From Jatrophihabitans cynanchi (lineage in GTDB: Bacteria > Actinomycetota > Actinomycetes > Mycobacteriales > Jatrophihabitantaceae), in contig NZ_CP097463.1 in assembly GCF_027247405.1 (NCBI RefSeq), positions 1,054,001-1,118,000 of the forward strand: a stretch of DNA of 64,000 bases, read 5' to 3'. Made by a program: the position numbers and the translations under genes. The notes beneath the pieces were generated by a model. It had not been told where the DNA came from. It saw only the letters and a list, made by a program, of their open reading frames with translations, and ran no database searches. Shown here in pieces: positions 26,783 to 36,219 of this stretch. How positions within the stretch are numbered: position 1 is the first letter of the stretch; each line of letters starts with the position of its first letter.

Positions 26783-27352
26783 ATGGCGAGCGCGGTGATC
26801 GTGGTGGACGTGCAGAACGACTTCTGCGAAGGCGGTTCGCTGGCCGTGGCCGGCGGCACCGACGTTGCCGTCGCGATCAGCGCCCGCCTCGGCGAGGGCG
26901 GCTACGACCACGCGGTCGCCACCCGGGACCACCACGTCGATCCCGGCGCCCACTTCGCCGAGGCACCCGACTACGTCCGGAGCTGGCCGGCGCACTGCGT
27001 GGTGGGCACTGCAGGCGCCGAACTGCACCCGGCCCTGGACACCTCGCAGATCGAGGCGATCTTCGACAAGGGCGAGTACGCGGCCGCCTACTCCGGGTTC
27101 GAGGGCAGTTCGGACGGCACGTCGCTCGCGGACTGGCTGCGCGCCCGCGATGTGGACGCGGTCGAGGTGGTCGGCATCGCCACCGACCACTGCGTGCGGG
27201 CCACCGCGCTGGACGCCGCGCGGTCCGGTTTCGCCACCACGGTCCGGCTCGACCTCACCGCGGGAGTGGCCGCCGAGACGGTGCAGCGCGCGCAGGCCGA
27301 ACTCGCCGACGCCGGGGTCAGGCTCGTCGGCACCCCGATCGTGCGTGCCTGA
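26783..27352 (+). CDS. pncA: Nicotinamidase
   Basis: 189 residues with an ATG at 26783 (a GTG just upstream is possible). It deamidates nicotinamide to nicotinate, the substrate of the preceding gene's product. The triad is Asp9 (VIVVDVQNDF), Lys in IFDKGEYAAAYSGFEG (about residue 97) and Cys in GIATDHCVRATALDA (about 138). The metal site TRDHHVDPGAHF is intact. Homologues activate pyrazinamide. Confidence 0.95.
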   Translation: MASAVIVVDVQNDFCEGGSLAVAGGTDVAVAISARLGEGGYDHAVATRDHHVDPGAHFAEAPDYVRSWPAHCVVGTAGAELHPALDTSQIEAIFDKGEYAAAYSGFEGSSDGTSLADWLRARDVDAVEVVGIATDHCVRATALDAARSGFATTVRLDLTAGVAAETVQRAQAELADAGVRLVGTPIVRA

Positions 27353-27402
27353 CCGGTCACCGGGGCTGGGTCAGGTCAGCACCACCCGATAGCCTCCCTG
27401 CC

Positions 27403-27939
27403 ATGACGCAGCCGCCGTACGACCCGCAGATGGGTCCGATGACCACCCGCTTCGCCAAGCTCGACCCGGGTCCCAACGATCGATTCGGCGTCATCGGCGG
27501 GCTCATCGCAGTGCTCGGCACGGTGCTTGCTCTCATCGCGTTCCTCGCGGTGAACTGGTTCGACGACGGCGGCAGATCACACTTCTCGGACACCCACCGG
27601 GCAGTGGAGGCGCTCGACAGCGCGGGCGCGGCGAACGGGCTCGCGGTGGCCTTCTTCGGCTGGCTGGCCTGGGTCTCGCTGATCATCGTGCTGGCCGTGG
27701 CACTGCTGGCGAACGTGCCGAACCCGCTGTCCGGCGCACTGCGCGGGATCGGGTTCGTGCTGGGGCTGGGCGGAGCCGCACTGACCTTCGCTTCCATCAA
27801 GCTGAGCAGCGGCACCCTCGCTGGCGACACCACCACGTACGGCGACTACCTCAAGCACGCGGGTACCGGGTTCTGGCTCACGGTGGCCGGCTTCGTGGTC
27901 ATGGGCATCGGCGCCGTCATCGGCCCGCGCCGGGCCTGA
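27403..27939 (+). CDS. Hypothetical membrane protein with four transmembrane segments
   Basis: 178 residues with an ATG at 27403-27405. Hydrophobic spans lie at about residues 28-50, 82-105, 112-132 and 152-174, with an extracytoplasmic loop (FDDGGRSHFSDTHRAVEALDS) after the first. No family is recognised. It follows pncA by 50 bp and ends convergent to the oxidoreductase gene. Confidence 0.7.
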   Translation: MTQPPYDPQMGPMTTRFAKLDPGPNDRFGVIGGLIAVLGTVLALIAFLAVNWFDDGGRSHFSDTHRAVEALDSAGAANGLAVAFFGWLAWVSLIIVLAVALLANVPNPLSGALRGIGFVLGLGGAALTFASIKLSSGTLAGDTTTYGDYLKHAGTGFWLTVAGFVVMGIGAVIGPRRA

Positions 27940-28005
27940 CAGCGCGGCGACGCCCCGCGTCGACAGTCGTTCCCGACGGCCTGGGCGTCGCACCCGTCGC
28001 CCGGC

Positions 28006-28953
28006 TCAGGCCAGCCGGAGGATGCTCTTGCCGTGCGTGCCGCCGGCGGCGAGACGCGCCAGTGCCGCATCCAGTTCGTGGAGCGCAAACTCCGCGGTGA
28101 TGTCGATGCGAATGTCCCCGGAGGTCACAGTCTCGAGAGCCGCTCGGGCGCTGGCCGCCAGGCGCTCGGGGTCGGAGTGGCTGAGCAGGTTGCTGTTGTA
28201 CGTCAAGAGCGACTTCCCTTGCATGAGAAGGGCGTTGACGTCGACCTCGACCGGGGCGAGCGTTGCGATGTTGCCGTAAGCCACCAGGCGGCCATGCGGT
28301 GCCAATCGTTCGATGTTGAGCAGCCGGACGGTGCCGCCGATGGGGTCGAGGATGACGTCGAAAGCCTCGCTGTCCAGCGCGGCCGGAAACGAGTCGGCCA
28401 GGATGATCAGGTCGTAGGGGAACTGCGACGCGTACGCCCGCTGGGCCTCATCGACGACGACACCGACCACCCGGCCGGCTCCGGCACGGGCAGCATATTG
28501 CGCCGCGAGGGCGCCCACGCCGCCGGCGGCGGCGTGAACGAGAACGCGCTCGCCGGTCTGCACCCGTCCGACCTCGTTGATTAGCGCATATGCGGTGGGC
28601 GTTACCCAGCCGAAACCGGCAGCGACGCGCACATCGGTGTCACCGACATCGAACGTCAGGGTCGCGTCGGCCAAGGCGATCTCGGCGAACGCGCCCGCCC
28701 GGGTGAGGGCCGCGACCCGCTGCCCGATCCGATGGTCGTCCACCTCGTCGCCCACCGCGATGATCTCGCCGGCGGCCTCGTAGCCTGGGAAGAACGGGCG
28801 GGGCAACGGAAAGTGGCCCTGCCGGGTGAGCAGGTCACCCCACTGGATGCCCGCATAGTCGACGCGGATCGCGACCTCCTTCGCCCGCGGCGACGGCTCG
28901 TCGACGTCGGTGACGATCAATTGGTCATCACCATCCAGAACTACAGCTCTCAT
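28006..28953 (-). CDS. Quinone oxidoreductase-like MDR dehydrogenase
   Basis: 315 residues with an ATG at 28951-28953 and GGAGG 8 nt upstream. The N-terminal GroES-like domain includes YAGIQWGDLLTRQGHFPLPRPFFPGYEAAGEI; the Rossmann domain has VLVHAAAGGVGALAAQYA. The structural and catalytic zinc cysteines are absent, as in NADPH:quinone reductases. It is divergent from a MarR regulator across two palindromic operators, so it is probably induced by an electrophile or quinone sensed by MarR. Confidence 0.9.
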   Translation of the reverse strand: MRAVVLDGDDQLIVTDVDEPSPRAKEVAIRVDYAGIQWGDLLTRQGHFPLPRPFFPGYEAAGEIIAVGDEVDDHRIGQRVAALTRAGAFAEIALADATLTFDVGDTDVRVAAGFGWVTPTAYALINEVGRVQTGERVLVHAAAGGVGALAAQYAARAGAGRVVGVVVDEAQRAYASQFPYDLIILADSFPAALDSEAFDVILDPIGGTVRLLNIERLAPHGRLVAYGNIATLAPVEVDVNALLMQGKSLLTYNSNLLSHSDPERLAASARAALETVTSGDIRIDITAEFALHELDAALARLAAGGTHGKSILRLA

Positions 28954-28972
28954 GGTTGCAGCCTCCGATGTT

Positions 28973-28990
28973 GTCTCAGTAATCTGAGAC
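28973..28990 (+). promoter_or_regulatory. MarR operator site 1
   Basis: GTCTCAG-TAAT-CTGAGAC is a perfect 7-4-7 inverted repeat, 19 bp upstream of the oxidoreductase start. It shares CTCAG-N4-CTGAG with site 2, whose centre is 31 bp away (about three helical turns). Confidence 0.75.
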
Positions 28991-29005
28991 AGCAAGGTAA
29001 GTTAT

Positions 29006-29019
29006 CTCAGGTACCTGAG
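29006..29019 (+). promoter_or_regulatory. MarR operator site 2
   Basis: CTCAGGTACCTGAG is a perfect 14-bp palindrome, 18 bp upstream of the marR-family start. It has the same half-sites as site 1, indicating one regulator controlling both divergent genes. Confidence 0.75.
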
Positions 29020-29037
29020 TCAACACAGAAAGCGAAT

Positions 29038-29490
29038 ATGTCCGAGACTGCTTCGATCTCAGACCTGTGCAGCGAGATTCGCAGCGCCGAGCAGGCGCTT
29101 ACTGCGCATCACGAGGCCGTGCTGCGCCGCTATGGGCTGGCGATGACGCAGTACTTGGTGCTCTTGGCGCTCTCGCGCGAAGGCGGCATGTCGGCCGCGC
29201 AACTGGCACGTACCTGCGGGGTCAGACAGCAAAGCATCTCCAGCGTCCTGTCGGGGATGCAGGACAAGGGGCTCATCCGGCGCCGGCAGTCGCCGCTGCA
29301 CGCCAAGGTGCAGGTTGCCACCGCCACTTCCGAGGGCGAGACCGTGTTCCAGCGCGCCTACCAGGAAGTGGCGGTGCTCGAACGCCAGCTCGCCGAGGCG
29401 TTCAGCCCGGCCGAGCGCGCGTCGCTGGTCGCCCTGCTCGAACGTGCCCGAGCGGTGCTCGTCCAGCAGACGCGGCCGGCTGAACCCTGA
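29038..29490 (+). CDS. MarR family transcriptional regulator
   Basis: 150 residues with an ATG at 29038. The winged helix spans about residues 35-100: MTQYLVLLALSREGGMSAAQLARTCGVRQQSISSVLSGMQDKGLIRRR (in pieces), with the wing SPLHAKVQVATATSEG. N- and C-terminal helices would form the dimer. It probably represses itself and the divergent oxidoreductase by binding the two CTCAG-N4-CTGAG operators. Confidence 0.92.
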   Translation: MSETASISDLCSEIRSAEQALTAHHEAVLRRYGLAMTQYLVLLALSREGGMSAAQLARTCGVRQQSISSVLSGMQDKGLIRRRQSPLHAKVQVATATSEGETVFQRAYQEVAVLERQLAEAFSPAERASLVALLERARAVLVQQTRPAEP

Positions 29491-29532
29491 TGCCGTGCCC
29501 GTCAAGGAACGGGAACGGTCGCGGACAGGGGA

Positions 29533-30711
29533 CTACCCGCCGGCCTCGACGATCTCATCGCGGCTGATCCCCAGGACGAACAGCACGCTGTCGAGATACG
29601 GCACGTTGACCGAGGTGTCGGCGGCGGCCCGCAGCGCCGCCTTGGCGTTGAAGGCGATGCCCAGCCCGGCGGCGTCCAGCATGTCGATGTCGTTCGCGCC
29701 GTCGCCGACCGCGACGGTCTGACTCAGCGGAACGCCGAACTGCTCGGCGAAGCGCGTCAGCGCCTTCGCCTTGCCGGCCCGGTCGACGACCTCGCCCACC
29801 AGCCGCCCGGTCAACCGCCCGTCGGCCACCTCCAGTTCGTTCGCGGCCGCGAAATCGAGCTCCAGCTCAGCGACGAACCGGTCGGTGAACACGGTGAATC
29901 CGCCACTCACCACGCCGACGTGGAAACCCAACCGCCGCAGCGTGTGCACGAAGGTGCGCGCCCCCGGCGTCAGGCGCAGCGTGTCCCGCGCCGCGTACAC
30001 GTCGCTGACGGGCAGTCCGGCCAGCAACTCGACGCGGCGCACGAGCGACTCGGTGAAGTCCAACTCGCCGGCCATCGCGCGCGCCGTCACGTGCGCCACC
30101 TGCTCGCCGACACCGGCCCGCGTGGCGAGCACGTCGATCCCCTCGTCCTGGATGAGGGTGGAGTCGACGTCCAGCACCACCAGCCGCTTGGCCCGGCGCC
30201 GCAGCCCGGCCGGCTCCACCGCGATGTCGACGCCGGTGTCCTCCGCCGCCTGCACCAGCGCCGCCCGCAGCTCCGCCTCGTCGCCGGTGCTCACCAGCAA
30301 CTCGACAGCCGACACCGGCTCGGTCGACAGCTGAGTGATCGACTCGATGTTGCCGCCGAGGTCGGCGATCCGCTGGGTGACGCTGCTGAGCGCGCCGGGC
30401 CGCAACGGGTGACCGAGCACGATCACGTGGCTGCGTGCGCGCCCGGCCGAACGGCGGGCCGCCCGGCTGTCCTGGGCGGCGGCGACCTCGCACTCCATCC
30501 CGAGCGCGTGGGCGGCCGAGACGACCGAACTGCGCAGCGCCGACACCTCGCCCTGCAACTCGAGCAGCACCGCCAGCACCATGCGGTCGCGGATCACCAC
30601 CTGCTCGACGTCGCGCACGTCGACGTCGTGCGCGGCAAGCGCAGCGAAGAACGCCGCAGTCACGCCGGGCCGGTCGCGACCGGTCACCGTCGCGAGCACC
30701 GCGGTCGGCAT
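29533..30711 (-). CDS. serB: Phosphoserine phosphatase with two N-terminal ACT domains
   Basis: 392 residues from the ATG at 30709-30711 (preceded by an in-frame GTG). Two ACT-like regulatory domains (about residues 1-80 and 95-165) precede a HAD phosphatase: VVLDVDSTLIQDEGID (nucleophile Asp), VVSGGFTVFTDRF, and VAVGDGANDIDMLDAAGLGIAFNAK. It makes L-serine from phosphoserine; the ACT domains usually bind serine for feedback control. The serB-ctaD adjacency repeats that of M. tuberculosis serB2-ctaD. Confidence 0.95.
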   Translation of the reverse strand: MPTAVLATVTGRDRPGVTAAFFAALAAHDVDVRDVEQVVIRDRMVLAVLLELQGEVSALRSSVVSAAHALGMECEVAAAQDSRAARRSAGRARSHVIVLGHPLRPGALSSVTQRIADLGGNIESITQLSTEPVSAVELLVSTGDEAELRAALVQAAEDTGVDIAVEPAGLRRRAKRLVVLDVDSTLIQDEGIDVLATRAGVGEQVAHVTARAMAGELDFTESLVRRVELLAGLPVSDVYAARDTLRLTPGARTFVHTLRRLGFHVGVVSGGFTVFTDRFVAELELDFAAANELEVADGRLTGRLVGEVVDRAGKAKALTRFAEQFGVPLSQTVAVGDGANDIDMLDAAGLGIAFNAKAALRAAADTSVNVPYLDSVLFVLGISRDEIVEAGG

Positions 30712-30719
30712 CACGCCCG

Positions 30720-32492
30720 TTACAGGTGTGCGCCGTCCTGCGGGTCGCGGCTGCTCATGGCGGTCACCTCACGGTGCGCGCGGCTGCCCGAGTGGGCCTC
30801 TGCCTCGAGCCGGGCGAGCAGGTGCGGGTAGTGGTACTCGAACGCCGGCCGCTCGGAGCGGATCCGCGGGATCGAGGTGAAGTTGTGCCGCGGCGGCGGT
30901 GAGGACGTCGCCCACTCCAGCGAGTTGCTGTGCCCCCACGGGTCGTCCGCGGTGGTGATCTCGCCGTACCGGTAGGAGTGGTAGACGTTCCACACGAACG
31001 GGATCATCGACGCGCCCAGGACGAACGAGCCGATCGTCGAGAACGTGTTCAGTGCGGTGAAGCCGTCCGTCGGCAGGTAGTCGGCGTAGCGGCGCGGCAT
31101 GCCCTCGGCGCCCAGCCAGTGCTGCACGAGGAACGTCATGTGGAAGCCGATGAACGTCAGCCAGAAGTGCACCTTGCCCAGCTTCTCGTCCAGGAACCGG
31201 CCGGTGAACTTGGGGAACCAGAAGTAGAAGCCGGAGTACACCGCGAACACGATCGTCCCGAACAGCACGTAGTGGAAGTGCGCGACCACGAAGTAGGTGT
31301 CCGACACCTGGAAGTCCAGCGGCGGGCTGGCCAGCAGCACGCCGGTGAGCCCGCCGAACAGGAACGTCACGAGGAACCCGACCGCGAAGATCATCGGCGT
31401 CTCGAAGGTGACCGAGCCGCGCCACATCGTGCCGATCCAGGTGAAGAACTTCATCCCGGTGGGCACGGCGATCAGGAACGTCATCACGCTGAAGAACGGG
31501 AGCAGGACGGCACCGGTGGTGAACATGTGGTGCGCCCAGACGGTCATCGACAGCGCCGCGATGGACATCGTCGCGATGACCAGGCCCTTGTAGCCGAACA
31601 GCGGCTTGCGGCTGAACACCGGGATGACCTCGGTGATGATGCCGAAGAACGGCAGCGCGATGATGTAGACCTCGGGGTGGCCGAAGAACCAGAACAGGTG
31701 CTGCCACAGCATCGCGCCGCCGTTGTTGGCGTCGAAGACCTGCGCGCCCATCTTCCGGTCGACGTACAGCACCAGCAGTGCCGCGGTGAGGATCGGGAAG
31801 GCGAGCAGCACCAGCAGGCTGGTGACCAGGATGTTCCAGGTGAAGATCGGCATCCGGAACATCGTCATTCCGGGGGCACGCAGGCAGACCACCGTGGTGA
31901 TCATGTTGACGGCGCCGAGGATGGTGCCGAGGCCGCCGATGCCGAGGCCGATGATCCACAGGTCGGTGCCGACGCCCGGCGAGTTCACCCCGTTGGACAG
32001 CGGCGTGTACATCGTCCAGCCGGCGTCGGCCGCGCCGCCCGGGGTGAGGAAGCCGGACATCGCGGTGAGCGCGCCGAACAGGTACAGCCAGTAGGAGAAG
32101 GCGTTCAGCCGCGGGAAGGCGACGTCGGGCGAGCCGATCTGCAGCGGCAGCACCAGGTTGGCGAACGCGAACACCATCGGCGTGGCGAAGAACAGCAGCA
32201 TCACCGTGCCGTGCATGGTGAACAGCTGGTTGAACTGCTCGGGCGTCAGGTACTGCATGCCCGGGCGGGCCAGCTCGGTGCGCATCAGCAGGGCCAGGAT
32301 GCCGCCGACGGCGAAGAACACCAGCGCGGTGACCATGTACATCCGGCCGATGAGCTTGTGGTCGGTGGTGCGCAGCAACTGCCCCAGCATCGACCCCTTG
32401 GGCCGCTCGTGCACCGGGAAGGAACGGGCGACGATCGTGGTGGGCTCGAGCGGTGCCGAAGCGGCCGCCGTGGGCTCAACGGTCGTGGTCAA
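30720..32492 (-). CDS. ctaD: Cytochrome c oxidase subunit I (aa3 type)
   Basis: 590 residues and about 12 transmembrane helices. The haem/CuB ligands are present: [14 protein letters not shown] (low-spin haem a His), [13 protein letters not shown] with the crosslinked His-Tyr, AHHMFTTG (CuB His pair), and [11 protein letters not shown] (haem a3 and haem a His). It reduces O2 and pumps protons in the supercomplex. The start is TTG at 32490-32492, supported by GGGAGG 6 nt upstream; no ATG or GTG fits. The hydrophilic C-terminal 60 residues are an actinobacterial extension. Confidence 0.96.
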   Translation of the reverse strand: MTTTVEPTAAASAPLEPTTIVARSFPVHERPKGSMLGQLLRTTDHKLIGRMYMVTALVFFAVGGILALLMRTELARPGMQYLTPEQFNQLFTMHGTVMLLFFATPMVFAFANLVLPLQIGSPDVAFPRLNAFSYWLYLFGALTAMSGFLTPGGAADAGWTMYTPLSNGVNSPGVGTDLWIIGLGIGGLGTILGAVNMITTVVCLRAPGMTMFRMPIFTWNILVTSLLVLLAFPILTAALLVLYVDRKMGAQVFDANNGGAMLWQHLFWFFGHPEVYIIALPFFGIITEVIPVFSRKPLFGYKGLVIATMSIAALSMTVWAHHMFTTGAVLLPFFSVMTFLIAVPTGMKFFTWIGTMWRGSVTFETPMIFAVGFLVTFLFGGLTGVLLASPPLDFQVSDTYFVVAHFHYVLFGTIVFAVYSGFYFWFPKFTGRFLDEKLGKVHFWLTFIGFHMTFLVQHWLGAEGMPRRYADYLPTDGFTALNTFSTIGSFVLGASMIPFVWNVYHSYRYGEITTADDPWGHSNSLEWATSSPPPRHNFTSIPRIRSERPAFEYHYPHLLARLEAEAHSGSRAHREVTAMSSRDPQDGAHL

Positions 32493-32727
32493 CGAGTGCC
32501 TCCCGGTCGGGGTCTACAAACTCGAACGCCGGTCCGGGAGAGCCGGCCGACGCTCTCCGAAGGATAGTCATCGCCCCGGCTGCCGGACGCACCGGGAGCG
32601 GTCACGGATGAGCGGCCTCGCCATTCGGACTTCCGATACGCTGTGTTGCGATGTATGTCCGATGTGAGGACACGGGCAAGTCAGCTGCCGGTGCCGAGGG
32701 GCCCCGGCCGGGTCACGGAGGGTGTGA

Positions 32728-35700
32728 GTGGCGGGACCACGCGGCGCTTCCTTCCGCCCCGCGGCGGGCCCGATCCGCGCTGGCCGGCCTAGTCGTCAGC
32801 AGGCCGTCGTCCTCGTCGTCGCACTGCTCGCCGTAGCCGGCGCGATCGTCACCGCCTCGTTCGCGGTCAAGCCCAGCAAGGCTCGCTCCTTCGACCTGTA
32901 CTACGGGTCGGTCTACCTGAACGACAACACCGCCCCGGTCGCGGTGGACCTGGCCAGCGGCAAGCCCAGCGTCCGGCTGCAGAGCGCGTACACGCAGGTC
33001 TCGGCCAAGGAGTCCGGTGATCTGGACGTCGTGCCGCTCGCCTCGGGCACGCTGATGCTCGACAACGTCACCGGCGAGTTCAACATGGTCGACAACAGTG
33101 GCTACGTGCTCAAGGCCGAAGGTGGCGGCGTGCCGCTGCCGGCAACGACCGACGTGACGACCGCGACCGGCATCGCGGCCGGCGATTCGGCGTACATCGT
33201 GCGGACCGGCGCGTCCGGGACGTCGGTGTACCTGGTCAGCCAGTCCACCGTCGGTGCCGCGGTCGGCGGCGGCAAGACCCAGCCCCGCGCGTCCGCCCAG
33301 ATGAACGACCCGGCCAGCAGCGTCAAGACGACGGCCGGCAGCGCGAACGGCGCCCTGTGGCTGCTCGTGGGCTCGGGTGACTCGCGCACCGTGCGCGAGC
33401 TGCGCGTGCCCGCCGGCAGCAACGCGGGCGTCGCGCTGTCCAGCCACGACCACGGCACGGTGAACGGGGTCGCCGCGCTCGGCGTCGCGACCGTGAAGGG
33501 CGACGGCACCGGCGGGGACGCCGTCGCGGTCGCGAGCAAGGACGCGGTCCAGGTGTTCTCGCCGGACGGCACGTCACACGCGCTGTCGGTCCGCATGCCT
33601 GCCGCCGTGGACCAGATCCTGCCGGTGACCAACCAGCGCGGCAGCTTCGCGTTCCTGTACCACGGCAGCGCCGGCTGGAGCCTGGTGCGCACCGGTACGA
33701 CGGGCGGCGGCACGGCCGGCGTGACGCAGTTGCCCGCCCTCGGCACCGCGGCCAAGCTGGCCGTTCCCTCGCAGAGCAACGGGCTGCTGTACACGCTGGA
33801 CCTCGGCGACGGCGCGCTGTGGCAGTTGCCGCGTCAGGGCGAGCCGGCGCGCGTGCCGGCGGTGAACACGTACCCGATCCTCACCGGCGAGACGAGCGAC
33901 TTCAGCACCGCGACCGTCTACGGAAGCGGCTCGCGGGTGATCTTCAACTCCCGCTCGAAGCTGGAAGCGGTGACGGTGTTCACCGACGGCAGCCACAAGC
34001 CGTTCGTCATCGACAAGCGCACGGCGTTCAGCCTCAGCCCGAACGGCGCCGCCGCGCTGAGCGACCTGCACCGGCCGCCGCCCGGTCCGACGAGTGCGCC
34101 GCCGACGTCCAAGCCGCAGCAGAACCAGCAGGTCACCGACAAGATCGACTGCAAGACCACGACGCAGATCCCGCACATCCCGACTGTAGAGCTGCTGGAT
34201 CGAGGCGCCCGCTCGGTGCAGATCCGGTGGAACTATCCGCTGCTGGACCGGCAGGACTGCGAGCCGTCGACGTACACGGTCTCGGTGCAGGTGGTCGGCA
34301 ACGAGAAGGCCCCGCAGGCGCCGGCTACCCAGACGATCCAGGGCACCGACAGCGTGAACGTGACCGGGTTGTTCCCGGACACCGACTACCGGATCGTGGT
34401 CGACGCCTATATCAACGGCAAGCACACTCCGTCGCAGCCGCTGCTGGTACGCACCAGCATCGAAGGTCCGGCGGCGCCGACCGGCGTGCACGCAGCGCCG
34501 GACACCCTGGGCAACTGGACGGTCACCTGGGACTCGTGCGGCGGCATCCAGAACGGTTGCGTGCCCGCGGTCAACTGGACCGTGATCCCGCAGTTGTGCG
34601 ACGGCGGCGCGGGCCTGGTCAGCGCGCCGGCCAACGCCCACTTGATCGGCGACCCGACCCAGCACAGCTTCACGATGGTCTACAAGGGGCGCGATGACCT
34701 GCTCGGGCGCGGGCTGAGCTTCCAGGTGGCCGGTGTCGGCGAGAAGGGCACCACCGGTACCACGTCCAAGGCGTCCTCCTGCCAGTACAGCTGGCGCGCG
34801 CCCGATCCCAGCAAGATCCAGGTCGCCGCGAGCACGCCGCCACAGACGTCGGTGTCCGGCACGACCAGCACGAAGGTCAGCCTGTCGTTCACCGGTGACG
34901 AGAACGTGGCGATCGGCGGTGTCGGCGGCCAGTTCACCTACCAGCTGCTCTCCGGCGGCTCCGTCGTCACGACCAAGGGGCCGACCGCGGACACCAGCGT
35001 CCTGCTCGACGGCATCCTGCCCGGCCAGTCGTACCAGGTCAGGGTCGTCGTCAGCCCGCCGCGCCATCCGACCGCCTCGGTGTCGCTGAACCCGGTGGAC
35101 GTGCAGGCCGCGGTCGCCAACTGGCCGGCGATCAGCGCCACGGCATCGTTCGCGAAGACCAACGCGAACCGGGGCACGCTCAGCGTGAGCATCAACGGGC
35201 TGGCCAGTTCGGACGCCCGGGGCGAGACCTTCGACCTGGTGAACTCGCGGCTGGTGTGCGGCAACAGCAGCCTCGACCTTGAAGCGACCAACTTCGATCC
35301 GGCGAATCCCGGCTCGAAATTGACCTTCGACGGCATCGACCGGTCGCAGTACTACGACGACTGCAAGGTCACCGTGCAGTTGGCCGAGAACGCCTCGACC
35401 AAACGCTCGCCCGCCTACTTCGGCGGCAACCCGTCCGGTTCGGACGCCTCGCCCAGCTTCACCATCCCGGTGCCGGACCTGGACACCACAGCCGACCAGT
35501 TCAAGGCTAACTTCGTCGACACGGGCATTCTCGGCCAGCCGCGGGTAGCGGTGTCCTACCAGGGTGGCAACAGCCGGATCGGTCAGTTCTCGGGCTCGTG
35601 GGTACTTCAGGTGCAGCGCTCGGACGACAACGGCGCGACGTGGACAAACTGCGGTGACTCCTCGAACGGCAACGCGGCCGCGGCTCCGGTCACGATCATC

Positions 35701-36186
35701 CTGCCCTACAGCTGCTATTCGCGCTCGGCGAGCTGGCAGGTCACCGTCGATTTCACGTACTTCCGCCAGTCTCCGTCGCCGGCCTATTCCGTACCCGTGG
35801 ACAAGAGCACGGCACCGGCCCCGGTGGACCCGGCCCAGATCAAGTTCGGCGACGCGGTCTGGGACGGATCCAGCATCAAGCTCGACTATGAAGGCAGCTA
35901 CGACACGTCGACGATCAGCCAGCTGAACTGGACCGTGACGGTGACTTCCTCGGGTTCACCGGGCGTGACCTGCGCGAGTTCAACCGATTGGCACGTCCTG
36001 TACAACACATCGTCACTCGCAGTGGACCTTACCGCCGCGACGGGTTGCCCGCCGTTGACCGGCCCCGATCCAGGCACTCCGTCCACCTATACCGTCGCGA
36101 TCCACTTCGACGACCCCAACTACAAGACCACCGGCGACTACAAGACCCCCGACGACTTCGCCCTCACCGGCGCCCCGACCCCCTAG
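32728..36186 (+). CDS. Large secreted or membrane-anchored fibronectin type III repeat protein
   Basis: 1152 residues with a GTG at 32728 and GGAGG 6 nt upstream. One transmembrane segment (about residues 24-46) orients a huge extracytoplasmic part. Residues 50-430 resemble a repeat-rich beta-propeller-like region. After a Pro/Gln linker (PPPGPTSAPPTSKPQQNQQ) come several Ig/Fn3-like domains; the clearest, about 475-570, has VQIRWNYPLLDRQDCEPSTYTVSV and LFPDTDYRIVVDAYINGK. Paired cysteines suggest disulfides. It heads the MoxR-DUF58-transglutaminase-like cluster, a conserved actinobacterial neighbourhood of unknown function, probably cell-envelope related. Confidence 0.85.
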   Translation: MAGPRGASFRPAAGPIRAGRPSRQQAVVLVVALLAVAGAIVTASFAVKPSKARSFDLYYGSVYLNDNTAPVAVDLASGKPSVRLQSAYTQVSAKESGDLDVVPLASGTLMLDNVTGEFNMVDNSGYVLKAEGGGVPLPATTDVTTATGIAAGDSAYIVRTGASGTSVYLVSQSTVGAAVGGGKTQPRASAQMNDPASSVKTTAGSANGALWLLVGSGDSRTVRELRVPAGSNAGVALSSHDHGTVNGVAALGVATVKGDGTGGDAVAVASKDAVQVFSPDGTSHALSVRMPAAVDQILPVTNQRGSFAFLYHGSAGWSLVRTGTTGGGTAGVTQLPALGTAAKLAVPSQSNGLLYTLDLGDGALWQLPRQGEPARVPAVNTYPILTGETSDFSTATVYGSGSRVIFNSRSKLEAVTVFTDGSHKPFVIDKRTAFSLSPNGAAALSDLHRPPPGPTSAPPTSKPQQNQQVTDKIDCKTTTQIPHIPTVELLDRGARSVQIRWNYPLLDRQDCEPSTYTVSVQVVGNEKAPQAPATQTIQGTDSVNVTGLFPDTDYRIVVDAYINGKHTPSQPLLVRTSIEGPAAPTGVHAAPDTLGNWTVTWDSCGGIQNGCVPAVNWTVIPQLCDGGAGLVSAPANAHLIGDPTQHSFTMVYKGRDDLLGRGLSFQVAGVGEKGTTGTTSKASSCQYSWRAPDPSKIQVAASTPPQTSVSGTTSTKVSLSFTGDENVAIGGVGGQFTYQLLSGGSVVTTKGPTADTSVLLDGILPGQSYQVRVVVSPPRHPTASVSLNPVDVQAAVANWPAISATASFAKTNANRGTLSVSINGLASSDARGETFDLVNSRLVCGNSSLDLEATNFDPANPGSKLTFDGIDRSQYYDDCKVTVQLAENASTKRSPAYFGGNPSGSDASPSFTIPVPDLDTTADQFKANFVDTGILGQPRVAVSYQGGNSRIGQFSGSWVLQVQRSDDNGATWTNCGDSSNGNAAAAPVTIILPYSCYSRSASWQVTVDFTYFRQSPSPAYSVPVDKSTAPAPVDPAQIKFGDAVWDGSSIKLDYEGSYDTSTISQLNWTVTVTSSGSPGVTCASSTDWHVLYNTSSLAVDLTAATGCPPLTGPDPGTPSTYTVAIHFDDPNYKTTGDYKTPDDFALTGAPTP

Positions 36187-36219
36187 CCCGATCGTTCAGT
36201 CACGACAACCAGGAGCACT

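Noticed and set aside
30930-32567. A 545-codon open frame antisense to ctaD
   Set aside because: Its composition (His/Glu/Gln/Arg-rich) mirrors the membrane-helix codons of ctaD on the other strand, and there is no start signal or domain.
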